Assembly: GCA_965655775.1 (NCBI GenBank)
Contig: CBFHHV010000004.1
Coordinates: 1 to 64,000 of the forward strand
Length of the DNA stretch: 64,000 nt
DNA from: Marisimplicoccus sp965655775
GTDB lineage: Bacteria; Bacteroidota; Bacteroidia; Flavobacteriales; Flavobacteriaceae
Reading direction: 5' to 3'
Below are positions 8,037 through 15,452 of this stretch, in pieces. Numbering within the stretch: the stretch's first letter is position 1; each line of letters begins with the position of its first letter. A program made the position numbers and the translations under genes. The notes under the pieces are model-generated. The model worked only from the letters and a program-made list of their open reading frames with translations. It made no database searches and had not been told where the DNA came from.

Positions 8037-10889
8037 TTATTTAGTTAGGTACATTTTCCTCCTAGAATAAAGCTCAAAAAATGAATCATCGTTTAAATCA
8101 TCAATAAAGAGAATACTCTCTCCTGTACTTTTCATTTCAGGGCCAAGTTGTTTATTTACATCAGGGAATTTGTTGAAAGAGAATACTGGTTGTTTAATTG
8201 CATATCCGACAAGTCTTGGTTTAAAGTCAAAGTCTTTAATTTTCTTTTCACCTAACATGACCTTGGTTGCATAATTTACGTATGGCTCCTTGTAGGCCTT
8301 GGAAATAAAAGGGACTGTTCTAGATGCTCTTGGATTAGCCTCTATTATAAATACCTTATCATCTTTAATAGCAAATTGAATATTTATTAATCCAACTGTG
8401 TTAAGAGCTAAAGCAATTTTTTTGGTATGATCTTTAATCTGTTTAACTGTAAATTCTCCTAAGTTAAACACTGGTAGTGTAGCATTTGAATCACCAGAAT
8501 GAATTCCACATGGCTCAATATGTTCCATTATTCCAATAATGTAGACATCCTCACCGTCACAAATTGCATCAGCCTCCGCCTCAATAGCACCATCTAAATA
8601 ATGGTCCAATAAAAGCTTATTATTAGGTATTTTAGATAGAAGGTCTACTACATGTTCCTCAAGCTCTTCTTTATTTATTACAATTTTCATACCCTGACCA
8701 CCTAAAACATAAGAGGGTCTTACTAAAATTGGGAAATTTAACTTAGACGACAATTCAACAGCTTCTTTTGCACTAGTAGCTACACCAAAATCAGGATACG
8801 GAATTTTATTTTTCTTTAAAAGATTTGAAAAACTCCCCCTGTCCTCTGCTAAGTCAAGAGATTTAAACTCAGTACCAATTATTTTAATGTTATATCTATC
8901 TAGTTTTTCAGCAAGTTTTAAGGCAGTCTGTCCACCAAGTTGAACAATAACTCCAACTGGATCTTCATGCCTTATAATATCATAAATATGTTCCCAAAAA
9001 ACTGGTTCAAAATAAAGTTTATCTGAGATGTCAAAATCAGTTGACACAGTCTCTGGATTACAATTTATCATTATTGTTTCATAACCACATTCACTTGCTG
9101 CTAATACACCATGAACACAGCAATAATCAAATTCAATACCTTGACCAATTCGATTAGGTCCAGAACCTAGAACAACAATCTTTTTCTTATTTGAAACAAC
9201 ACTTTCATTCTCAGAAAATTCTTTACTATCAATTGTCTTTATTTTTTCCTCAAAAGTTGAATAATAATAAGGTGTTTGTGCAGGAAACTCAGCTGAGCAA
9301 GTATCAACTAATTTGTATACTCTATTTATGCCTAACTCATCTCTCTTTTTGTAAACCTGACTTTCTAAACAATTTAACATGTAAGCAATTTGTCTATCTG
9401 CAAAGCCTTTTTGTTTTGCCTCAAGAAGAGTGTCATACTCTATATTGTCAATCTTTAATTTAGATATTTCTTTTTCTAGTTGAAATAATTCTTCGTATTG
9501 TTTTAAAAACCACATATCAATTTTTGTGATTTCATATATTCTCTCTAAAGAAATACCTGCTTGTATTGCGTCATAGATTACAAATACTCTATCCCAGCTT
9601 GCATTAGTGAGCTTACTGATAATGGTATTATAATCTTTATAACCCTTACCATCTGCACCTAATCCATTTCTTTTAATTTCTAATGATTGAGTTGCTTTAT
9701 GGAGTGCTTCTTGGAAAGATCTACCTATACCCATCACTTCACCAACTGCCTTCATTTGCAGACCTAAAGTCCTATCAGACCCTTCAAATTTATCAAAATT
9801 CCATCTTGGAATTTTTACTATAACATAATCTAGTGTTGGTTCAAAAAGTGCTGAAGTAGATTTGGTTATTTGATTATTAAGTTCATCCAAAGTATATCCA
9901 AGAGCCAATTTAGCAGCAATTTTTGCTATTGGATAACCTGATGCCTTTGAAGCAAGAGCAGATGACCTTGAAACCCTAGGGTTTATTTCAATTGCTATTA
10001 TTTCCTCTTTTTCATCTGGACTTACAGCAAACTGAACATTACAACCACCTGCAAAGTCACCAATGCTTTTCATCATCTTAATAGCCATATCTCTCATTCT
10101 CTGATATGTAGTATCAGACAGAGTCATAGCAGGAGCAACTGTAATTGAGTCTCCAGTATGGATACCCATTGGATCCATATTCTCAATTGTACAGATTATT
10201 ACAATATTATTATTATTGTCTCTGAGCAACTCCAACTCATATTCTTTCCATCCCAATAAAGCTTTATCAATTAAAACCTCATGTATTGGCGATGATTCTA
10301 AACCTCTAGTTAATAAATCATTAAATTTTTCTTCTTCAAAGACAATGGATGCACCAGTTCCACCCAAAGTAAAAGAAGGTCTGATTACAAGTGGAAAACC
10401 AAAACGTTGTGCTATTTCTTTACCCTTTAAAAAAGATGATGCACTTTCAGCAGGTGCGACAGGAATATTTATTTCGTTAAGTAGAGTTCTAAATTTTTCT
10501 CTATCCTCAGTAATTTCAATTGCATCAATATCAACTCCAATTATTTTGACATTAAATCTAGACCAGACTTGCTTTTCTTGAGCTTCAATACAAAGATTAA
10601 GTGCAGTTTGCCCACCCATTGTAGGTAAGACCGCATCAATATCATCATGAATTTCAAGAATTTCAATAATAGATTTGGTAGTAAGAGGTTTAAGATATAC
10701 ATGATCCGCCATCGAAGGATCAGTCATTATAGTAGCAGGATTTGAATTAATCAGTATAGTCTTAATACCATCTTCTTGAAGAGATCTAAGGGCTTGTGAT
10801 CCAGAATAATCAAATTCGCAGGCTTGACCTATTATTATGGGCCCAGAACCAATTATAAGAATTGATTTAATATTTTTATCCTTAGGCAT
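8037..10889 (-). CDS. carB: Carbamoyl-phosphate synthase large subunit, lacking the allosteric domain
   Basis: Makes carbamoyl phosphate from bicarbonate, two ATP and ammonia supplied by CarA, for pyrimidine and arginine synthesis. Two ATP-grasp halves are visible: GSGPIIIGQACEFDYSG at the N-terminus with FEITEDREKF-like and INPRVSRSSALASKA segments, and a second copy with GSGPNRIGQGIEFDYC and EANPRASRTVPFISKA. From the ATG at 10889 the protein has 950 residues and ends soon after LGPEMKSTGES; the E. coli enzyme has about 1073, so the C-terminal MGS-like regulatory domain is absent. An in-frame start 45 bases upstream would run into a terminator and is rejected. carA is 26 kb away. Confidence 0.97.
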   Translation of the reverse strand: MPKDKNIKSILIIGSGPIIIGQACEFDYSGSQALRSLQEDGIKTILINSNPATIMTDPSMADHVYLKPLTTKSIIEILEIHDDIDAVLPTMGGQTALNLCIEAQEKQVWSRFNVKIIGVDIDAIEITEDREKFRTLLNEINIPVAPAESASSFLKGKEIAQRFGFPLVIRPSFTLGGTGASIVFEEEKFNDLLTRGLESSPIHEVLIDKALLGWKEYELELLRDNNNNIVIICTIENMDPMGIHTGDSITVAPAMTLSDTTYQRMRDMAIKMMKSIGDFAGGCNVQFAVSPDEKEEIIAIEINPRVSRSSALASKASGYPIAKIAAKLALGYTLDELNNQITKSTSALFEPTLDYVIVKIPRWNFDKFEGSDRTLGLQMKAVGEVMGIGRSFQEALHKATQSLEIKRNGLGADGKGYKDYNTIISKLTNASWDRVFVIYDAIQAGISLERIYEITKIDMWFLKQYEELFQLEKEISKLKIDNIEYDTLLEAKQKGFADRQIAYMLNCLESQVYKKRDELGINRVYKLVDTCSAEFPAQTPYYYSTFEEKIKTIDSKEFSENESVVSNKKKIVVLGSGPNRIGQGIEFDYCCVHGVLAASECGYETIMINCNPETVSTDFDISDKLYFEPVFWEHIYDIIRHEDPVGVIVQLGGQTALKLAEKLDRYNIKIIGTEFKSLDLAEDRGSFSNLLKKNKIPYPDFGVATSAKEAVELSSKLNFPILVRPSYVLGGQGMKIVINKEELEEHVVDLLSKIPNNKLLLDHYLDGAIEAEADAICDGEDVYIIGIMEHIEPCGIHSGDSNATLPVFNLGEFTVKQIKDHTKKIALALNTVGLINIQFAIKDDKVFIIEANPRASRTVPFISKAYKEPYVNYATKVMLGEKKIKDFDFKPRLVGYAIKQPVFSFNKFPDVNKQLGPEMKSTGESILFIDDLNDDSFFELYSRRKMYLTK

Positions 10890-10898
10890 AAAATCACA

Positions 10899-10906
10899 CA
10901 AAAATA
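10899..10906 (-). promoter_or_regulatory. Weak candidate -7 promoter box of carB
   Basis: TATTTTTG on the minus strand matches TAnnTTTG and ends ten bases before the carB ATG. It abuts the T-tract of the rpmH terminator and has no convincing TTTG 20 bases upstream, so it may be chance in AT-rich sequence. Confidence 0.3.
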
Positions 10907-10907
10907 T

Positions 10908-10932
10908 AAAAAAAAGGTGCCATAAAAGCACC
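10908..10932 (-). terminator. Rho-independent terminator after rpmH
   Basis: On the minus strand GGTGC, a seven-base loop and GCACC are followed directly by eight T. This is a compact intrinsic terminator placed 22 bases after the rpmH stop and just upstream of carB, so it separates the two genes or attenuates read-through. Confidence 0.85.
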
Positions 10933-10954
10933 ATCTATAAAAAGTTATTAAAAA

Positions 10955-11113
10955 TTATTTCTTGTGTCGAGATTCATCTGAAACGGATAGTTTTTTTCTT
11001 CCTTTTGCTCTTCTACCAGCAAGAACTCTTCGACCATTAGCAGTCGACATTCTATCCATAAAACCATGCTTATTTCTTCTTTTTCTTTTAGATGGTTGGT
11101 ATGTCCTTTTCAC
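10955..11113 (-). CDS. rpmH: 50S ribosomal protein L34
   Basis: L34 is a small basic protein of the large subunit. The 52-residue reading frame gives MKRTYQPSKRKRRNKHGF, then MSTANGRRVLAGRRAKGRKKLSV, an unmistakable L34. The first codon is GTG; no ATG precedes the conserved N-terminus, and the next in-frame ATG would remove the essential first 18 residues. The gene is followed by a strong terminator and has a TATATTTG box upstream. The rnpA and dnaA genes often found beside rpmH in other phyla are absent here. Confidence 0.95.
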   Translation of the reverse strand: MKRTYQPSKRKRRNKHGFMDRMSTANGRRVLAGRRAKGRKKLSVSDESRHKK

Positions 11114-11134
11114 AATTATCTATTTAATCGGTGG

Positions 11135-11142
11135 CAAATATA
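11135..11142 (-). promoter_or_regulatory. Candidate -7 promoter box of rpmH
   Basis: TATATTTG on the minus strand fits TAnnTTTG and ends 21 bases before the rpmH GTG. A TTG lies upstream, but only 13 bases away, so the -33 element is unclear. Confidence 0.45.
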
Positions 11143-11198
11143 ATATCTTTTTGTTCAACTTCATATAAATATTTTTAAATTGTAAGTTTGAAATATAT

Positions 11199-11714
11199 AT
11201 GATACCAAAAATTATAAAGCTTATTGCTTCAATATTTCTCCTAGTATATGGAGTATATCAAATTACAGAGACTTTTATAGGTAATGGAATATTCTTAATT
11301 ATTCTTTCAATATTAGTTGTAGTGCTATATTTTAAAAATGAAGTTTTAATTTTTGCATTTTTAAGCTTAAGGAAACAGAATTTTGAGAGAACCGAAAAGA
11401 TACTAAAGCTCATTAAAAATCCAAAATCAGCATTAATAAGAAAACAACAAGGTTTCTACTATTATCTTCATGGTTTAATCCAGTCACAAAAAAATCTTAC
11501 AATAGCTGAAAAGCATTTTCGTGAATCATTGAAGCTTGGGTTAAGCATGAATCATGATATTGCAATGGCAAAATTAAGTCTTGCTGGAATTATGATGCAA
11601 AAAAGAAGAAAAAGGGAAGCTCAAGCTCTGTTAACAGAAGCAAAGAGGTATGATAAACACAACATGTTAACTGCTCAAATTAAGCTGATGCAAGAACAGA
11701 TGAAAAGAATTTAA
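11199..11714 (+). CDS. Small membrane-anchored TPR-like protein, function unknown
   Basis: I do not recognise a named family. The 171-residue product has two hydrophobic segments at the N-terminus (about 4-22 and 28-50, a hairpin in the inner membrane), followed by a soluble helical region of about 115 residues. The phrases GFYYYLHGLIQSQKNLTIAEKHFRESLKLG and AMAKLSLAGIMMQKRRKREAQALLTEAKRYD, each beginning with such segments, have the small-residue spacing of two to three TPR helical hairpins, suggesting protein binding. It lies 61 bases before a small acetyltransferase gene on the same strand, but that gene has its own promoter box. Confidence 0.65.
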   Translation: MIPKIIKLIASIFLLVYGVYQITETFIGNGIFLIILSILVVVLYFKNEVLIFAFLSLRKQNFERTEKILKLIKNPKSALIRKQQGFYYYLHGLIQSQKNLTIAEKHFRESLKLGLSMNHDIAMAKLSLAGIMMQKRRKREAQALLTEAKRYDKHNMLTAQIKLMQEQMKRI

Positions 11715-11748
11715 TATCAAGTTTTTTTATCGTAAATAGATTTTTTTT

Positions 11749-11756
11749 TATCTTTG
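11749..11756 (+). promoter_or_regulatory. Candidate -7 promoter box of the small acetyltransferase gene
   Basis: TATCTTTG, followed by CA, fits the Bacteroidota TAnnTTTG box. It lies 20 bases before the ATG at 11776. Upstream there is a T-rich tract instead of a clear TTTG. Confidence 0.5.
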
Positions 11757-11775
11757 CAGTTCAGCTTTTTTAATT

Positions 11776-12069
11776 ATGAGTGAAATAATACTAGAAAATA
11801 ATGAGTTTTTAAGACAATTTGAAGTCAAGGTTTCAGACTCATTAGCTAGAATAGAATATGCTGAACAAGAAAGAAAAATTTTCCTAACAAAAATTCACAT
11901 CCCTGATACTGTAAGCGACAAATCTTTTGAAGAGAACTTTATTATTAAAGTACTTGAATTTATCGAAAGCAAGAACCTTAGAGTAGTTCCAACTTCCCCG
12001 AGAATTGCAGGTTTTGTTAGAAAAAATAAATCTTTCAAACACCTTCTTCCAGTTGGCATAAAGCTTTAA
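11776..12069 (+). CDS. Small GNAT-like N-acetyltransferase (YidJ/COG2388 type)
   Basis: The 97-residue product resembles the minimal GNAT proteins of the YidJ/YjdJ group: an N-terminal beta-strand pair (FEVKVSDSLARIEYAEQERKIFLTKIHIPD), then EENFIIKVLEFIESKNLRVVPTSPR, in which the short helix and the VVPTSPRIAGFVRKN segment correspond to the acetyl-CoA binding part and terminal strand. Family members are 90-100 residues long, so it is complete. Substrates of this group are not established. It converges on mtaB with a gap of nine bases. Confidence 0.75.
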   Translation: MSEIILENNEFLRQFEVKVSDSLARIEYAEQERKIFLTKIHIPDTVSDKSFEENFIIKVLEFIESKNLRVVPTSPRIAGFVRKNKSFKHLLPVGIKL

Positions 12070-12078
12070 TAACAGAAT

Positions 12079-13407
12079 CTATACTGCAAATCCTTCAGAA
12101 TCAATATCAATTAATATTGACTTTACTATTGTTCCAATTAGGTTTGGATCCCATGGTCTTCTGAACCTAATATAATTTGATGAGAAGCCTTCAATAAATC
12201 CGTCTTTTTCTTCTGACTCAAATAATACATCTTGAATAGACCCAACATTTCGCTCATAGAAAGTTGCTTTCTTCCTACTTGATAAAAGCCTCAACAGTTT
12301 ACTTCTTTTTGCTCTAACACTAGCATTAACAGAATCAGGCAAAGAAATTGCATGAGTATTATCTCTCTCAGAATATGTAAATACATGAAGATAAGAGACG
12401 TTTAGATTCTCCAAGAAACTCATACTCTCAAGAAATAGATCATCATCTTCTCCAGGAAACCCCACTATAACATCAACACCAATACATGCATCAGGCATTA
12501 ACTTATTTATTTTTTCAATTCTGCTTTTATACAATTCAGTATCATATCTTCTTCTCATTAATCTGAGAATACTATCACTACCACTTTGAAGTGGAATATG
12601 GAAATGATGAACAAATTTTGTACTTGTAGAAATAAAACTAATAATCTCATCGCTAAGCAAATTTGGTTCAATTGATGATATTCTGAATCTTATGTCTAAA
12701 TCAAGACTATCTAACTCTTTTACTAAATCAAAAAAATTAGTGTTTAAATTTGTATTTTCAGTTTTTCCAAAATCCCCGAGATTGATTCCGGTCAAGACAA
12801 TCTCTTTGATATTTTGACTTGCAATTTTATAGACATTTTCTATCACATTTGATATGGAATTACTTCTTGACTTACCTCTTGCTAGTGGGATAGTACAAAA
12901 ACTACACTTATAGTCACATCCATCTTGGACTTTTAAAAATGCCCTAGTTCGATGATTTAAAGAATAGCTTTCTTTAAAAAAGTTTACTTCATTGATATTA
13001 CATGAATGAACTTTATTTGAATAATCACTATCAATATTTTTTAAATATTCAAGAAGATTGAATTTGTCTGCTGCACCAAGAACTAAATCAACACCATCTA
13101 CTGACAAGAGTTCTTTAGGTTTTAATTGAGCATAACATCCAATGGCAGCAATAAAGGCATTTTGATTAATTTTTTGAGCTTGTTTAACTAAATATTTAAA
13201 TTTTTTATCAGCATTATCAGTAACCGAGCAAGTATTTATAATGTATGCATCAGCAAATTCATTAAAATTGACAATATTATAGTCATTTTTCTGAAGAGAT
13301 TTTGAAATATATGAGGACTCAGAAAAATTTAATTTACATCCAAGTGTATGAAAAGCAATTGTAGAAATATTTCTTTTTACTTCAGACGATTCTAGGCTAT
13401 TAGACAA
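12079..13407 (-). CDS. mtaB: tRNA t6A37 methylthiotransferase MtaB
   Basis: A radical-SAM enzyme that adds a methylthio group to t6A at tRNA position 37. The N-terminal domain has the three expected cysteines, C24 (HTLGCKLNFSES), C60 (INTCSVTD) and C91 (GCYAQ); the radical-SAM cluster motif is C164, C168 and C171 (CDYKCSFC); a TRAM-like domain closes the 442 residues. The HTLGCKLN opening favours MtaB over MiaB or RimO. There is no ATG near the N-terminus: the start is TTG at 13407, with an in-frame stop just upstream. It follows rpmE2 by 14 bases and is probably cotranscribed. Confidence 0.92.
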   Translation of the reverse strand: MSNSLESSEVKRNISTIAFHTLGCKLNFSESSYISKSLQKNDYNIVNFNEFADAYIINTCSVTDNADKKFKYLVKQAQKINQNAFIAAIGCYAQLKPKELLSVDGVDLVLGAADKFNLLEYLKNIDSDYSNKVHSCNINEVNFFKESYSLNHRTRAFLKVQDGCDYKCSFCTIPLARGKSRSNSISNVIENVYKIASQNIKEIVLTGINLGDFGKTENTNLNTNFFDLVKELDSLDLDIRFRISSIEPNLLSDEIISFISTSTKFVHHFHIPLQSGSDSILRLMRRRYDTELYKSRIEKINKLMPDACIGVDVIVGFPGEDDDLFLESMSFLENLNVSYLHVFTYSERDNTHAISLPDSVNASVRAKRSKLLRLLSSRKKATFYERNVGSIQDVLFESEEKDGFIEGFSSNYIRFRRPWDPNLIGTIVKSILIDIDSEGFAV

Positions 13408-13421
13408 ACTTCAAATATTAT

Positions 13422-13883
13422 CTATGAAGGATCAGCATCCTCAGCAGCAGGCGCTTTCTCAGCAGCAGGTGACTCTTCAGCAGCAGGTGATTCCTCAGCA
13501 ACAGGTGATTCCTCAGCAACAGGTGATTCCTCAGCAACAGGTGATTCCTCAGCAACAGGTGCTTCCTCAGCAGCAGGTGCCTCTTCAGCAACAGGTGCCT
13601 CTTCAGCAACAGATGCCTCTTCAGCAACAGGTGCTTGATTGAAGTTAGCATATTTGCTTCTAAACTTATCAACTCTACCAGCGGTATCTACAAGTTTAGA
13701 TTTACCAGTGTAATATGGATGAGATGTTCTTGATATTTCAAGCTTAAAAAGAGGATATTCTACACCATCTATTTTAGTGGTTTCCTTAGTTTCAACTGTA
13801 GACTTTGTAATAAATACGTCATTATTTGACATATCTTTAAATGCTACTAGTCTGTAGTTTTCAGGATGTGTATTACTCTTCAT
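13422..13883 (-). CDS. rpmE2: 50S ribosomal protein L31 type B with repetitive acidic tail
   Basis: L31 bridges the two ribosomal subunits. Residues 1-83 are a complete type B L31 without zinc cysteines (MKSNTHPENYRLVAFKDMSN, then SHPYYTGKSKLVDTAGRVDKF begun by the SHPYYTGK motif). Residues 84-149 are eleven hexapeptides of the form (A/S)P(V/A)AEE, and the protein ends ADPS. The usual length is 80-90, so 70 residues are extra. The tail is strongly acidic, which is odd for a ribosomal protein, and must lie outside the rRNA core or serve another role. The ATG at 13883 is well placed 16 bases after a TAAATTTG box. Confidence 0.93.
   Translation of the reverse strand: MKSNTHPENYRLVAFKDMSNNDVFITKSTVETKETTKIDGVEYPLFKLEISRTSHPYYTGKSKLVDTAGRVDKFRSKYANFNQAPVAEEASVAEEAPVAEEAPAAEEAPVAEESPVAEESPVAEESPVAEESPAAEESPAAEKAPAAEDADPS
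13437..13634 (-). repeat. Eleven tandem 18-bp repeats in the 3' part of rpmE2
   Basis: A 198-base tract of eleven 18-bp units, on the plus strand close to tcagcaacaggtgattcc. The central units are nearly identical, and the outer ones differ by a few bases (gcagca/gcaaca, gcttcc/gcctct). Because 18 is a multiple of three, copy-number changes keep the reading frame and alter only tail length. The near-identity and the GC content above the surroundings suggest recent expansion by slippage or recombination. Confidence 0.95.
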
Positions 13884-13899
13884 AATTTTAAAGTGAGTG

Positions 13900-13907
13900 C
13901 AAATTTA
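13900..13907 (-). promoter_or_regulatory. Candidate -7 promoter box of rpmE2-mtaB
   Basis: TAAATTTG followed by CAC on the minus strand, ending 16 bases before the rpmE2 ATG. The same box with the same following CAC occurs before rpsL. No clear TTTG is seen 20 bases upstream. Confidence 0.5.
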
Positions 13908-13975
13908 AAATTTTTTTCATATATCCTATCATTATAATTGCTTAATTTTACTTAGAACAATTTAATAAAAGCAAA

Positions 13976-14500
13976 ATGTTAAAATCTGAAGGTACTATTA
14001 AGTCTGTAGTGTTAAACTATGGTTTAATTATGGGTGGACTCACAATCGCATTTACATTGATGCTATTTTTAATGGATATGCATTATCAAAACTCGTCAAT
14101 TCAACAATGGACAGGGTTATTGATTATGGCTGGATCTATTGTTTTTGGACAATTAGCGTTCAAAAAAATGAATGATGGTTTTATAAGTTTGGGTGAAGCA
14201 ATGAAAATAGGAATTGGGATTGCTGCACTTGGATCTGCAATTGGTATTGCATATGGGATATTCCAGGGATATGTTTTAGATCCTGACACTATGTCTAAAG
14301 CTATGGATTATGCTATAGAACAAGCAATTCAACAGAATCCTGAGATTGGAGATGAAATAGAAGAGGCTATGGAAGGTGCATTTGAATTCTTTGCAAATCC
14401 ACTTATTTCCTCATCAATTGGAATGGCAGTATCATTATTTTTTGGTGGACTTATATCATTATTAACAGGATTAGCAGTTAAAAAAAATAGGCCAGCTTAA
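13976..14500 (+). CDS. DUF4199 family membrane protein
   Basis: A 174-residue inner-membrane protein with four hydrophobic segments: about 12-33, 43-60, 72-95 and 145-168. The last two flank an acidic loop (DPDTMSKAMDYAIEQ to DEIEEAMEGAFEFF). The pattern of an N-terminal KSEGTIKSVVLNYGLIMGG, the mid segment FISLGEAMKIGIGIA and a C-terminal LISLLTGLAVKKN matches the DUF4199 family, widespread in Bacteroidota and of unknown function. In many genomes it precedes a family 2 glycosyltransferase, as it does here with a gap of seven bases, so a role in envelope glycan or lipid metabolism is possible. Confidence 0.85.
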   Translation: MLKSEGTIKSVVLNYGLIMGGLTIAFTLMLFLMDMHYQNSSIQQWTGLLIMAGSIVFGQLAFKKMNDGFISLGEAMKIGIGIAALGSAIGIAYGIFQGYVLDPDTMSKAMDYAIEQAIQQNPEIGDEIEEAMEGAFEFFANPLISSSIGMAVSLFFGGLISLLTGLAVKKNRPA

Positions 14501-14507
14501 ATAGCCT

Positions 14508-15452
14508 ATGGATGTTTCAATTGTAATACCACTCTATAATGAATCTGAGTCTTTAAAAGAACTCAACGAATGGATTAATAGATCTTTTATTGTTTATAGC
14601 TTTTCTTATGAGATAATTTACATTGACGATGGAAGTAATGATAAATCGTGGAAAGTTATTGAGGAAATTGCAAAGAGTAACAACAATGTTAAGGGTATCT
14701 CGTTTAATAGAAATTACGGAAAATCTCAAGCATTAAAAGTCGGATTTGATGAGTGTGAAGGTAAGTATGTTGCTACTATTGATGCTGATCTTCAAGATTC
14801 ACCTGAAGAAATTCCTGTTATGATTGATAAGCTGATCAGTAATAATCTAGATATGATTTCAGGTTGGAAAAAGAAAAGATATGATTCATATTTTTTTAAA
14901 AAAATTCCATCCTTATTTTTCAATATGGTTGCAAGGTTTTTTTCAGGTATAAAGCTTCATGATTTTAATTGTGGAATAAAGGTTTATAGAAGAGAAGTAG
15001 TTAAATCAATTAATTTATATTCAGACATGCATAGATTTATTCCAATTCTTGCAAAAAATGATGGGTTCAACAAAATTGGGGAACACATAGTTAAACATCA
15101 GCCTAGAAAATATGGAATAAGTAAATTTGGAAATGAGAGGTTTATTAGAGGGTTTTTAGACATAACAACCTTGTGGTTTACAAATAAATTTGGAAGAAGA
15201 CCAATGCATTTTTTTGGTTTAATTGGCACAATAATGATTGTTGTAGGTATTTTGTTTACATTATATCTTGGTTACAACAAGTTATTTATAGACACAAGTT
15301 CTAGACTGATTACAACTAGACCTGAATTCTATGTTGCCCTAACTACAATGATTTTAGGTGCACAATTTTTTATTGCAGGGTTCATAGCTGAATTAATTCT
15401 AAAATTTAATCTAAATAAGGATAAGTATTCAATAAAAAATAAAACTTTTTAA
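14508..15452 (+). CDS. Family 2 glycosyltransferase (DPM/GtrB-like), membrane-bound
   Basis: Transfers a sugar, probably from a nucleotide sugar to a polyprenyl phosphate, on the inner face of the plasma membrane. The 314-residue product has the GT2 fold: SIVIPLYNESESLKEL at the N-terminus, IIYIDDGSNDKS, and the metal-binding DADLQDSPEEIP (about 93-104). Two membrane helices near the C-terminus (about 233-257 and 275-300) are as in GtrB and DpmA-like enzymes. It sits between DUF4199 and an MsbA-like exporter and abuts the latter without a gap, so the three are probably one operon. The exact sugar cannot be told. Confidence 0.87.
   Translation: MDVSIVIPLYNESESLKELNEWINRSFIVYSFSYEIIYIDDGSNDKSWKVIEEIAKSNNNVKGISFNRNYGKSQALKVGFDECEGKYVATIDADLQDSPEEIPVMIDKLISNNLDMISGWKKKRYDSYFFKKIPSLFFNMVARFFSGIKLHDFNCGIKVYRREVVKSINLYSDMHRFIPILAKNDGFNKIGEHIVKHQPRKYGISKFGNERFIRGFLDITTLWFTNKFGRRPMHFFGLIGTIMIVVGILFTLYLGYNKLFIDTSSRLITTRPEFYVALTTMILGAQFFIAGFIAELILKFNLNKDKYSIKNKTF

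Noticed and set aside
10216..10581. 121-codon plus-strand frame opposite carB.
   Set aside because: Antisense shadow of a highly conserved gene; composition follows the carB codons.
10890..10934. Longer N-terminus of CarB starting at 10934.
   Set aside because: The added 15 residues are hydrophobic, unlike any CarB, and overlap the hairpin of the rpmH terminator.
13418..13672. Open reading frames in other frames across the repeat of rpmE2, with products such as Leu/Arg-rich or Gln/Val/Pro-rich repeats.
   Set aside because: They are a by-product of the 18-bp repeat, which has no stop in several frames. The L31 frame alone continues into a known protein and has a promoter.
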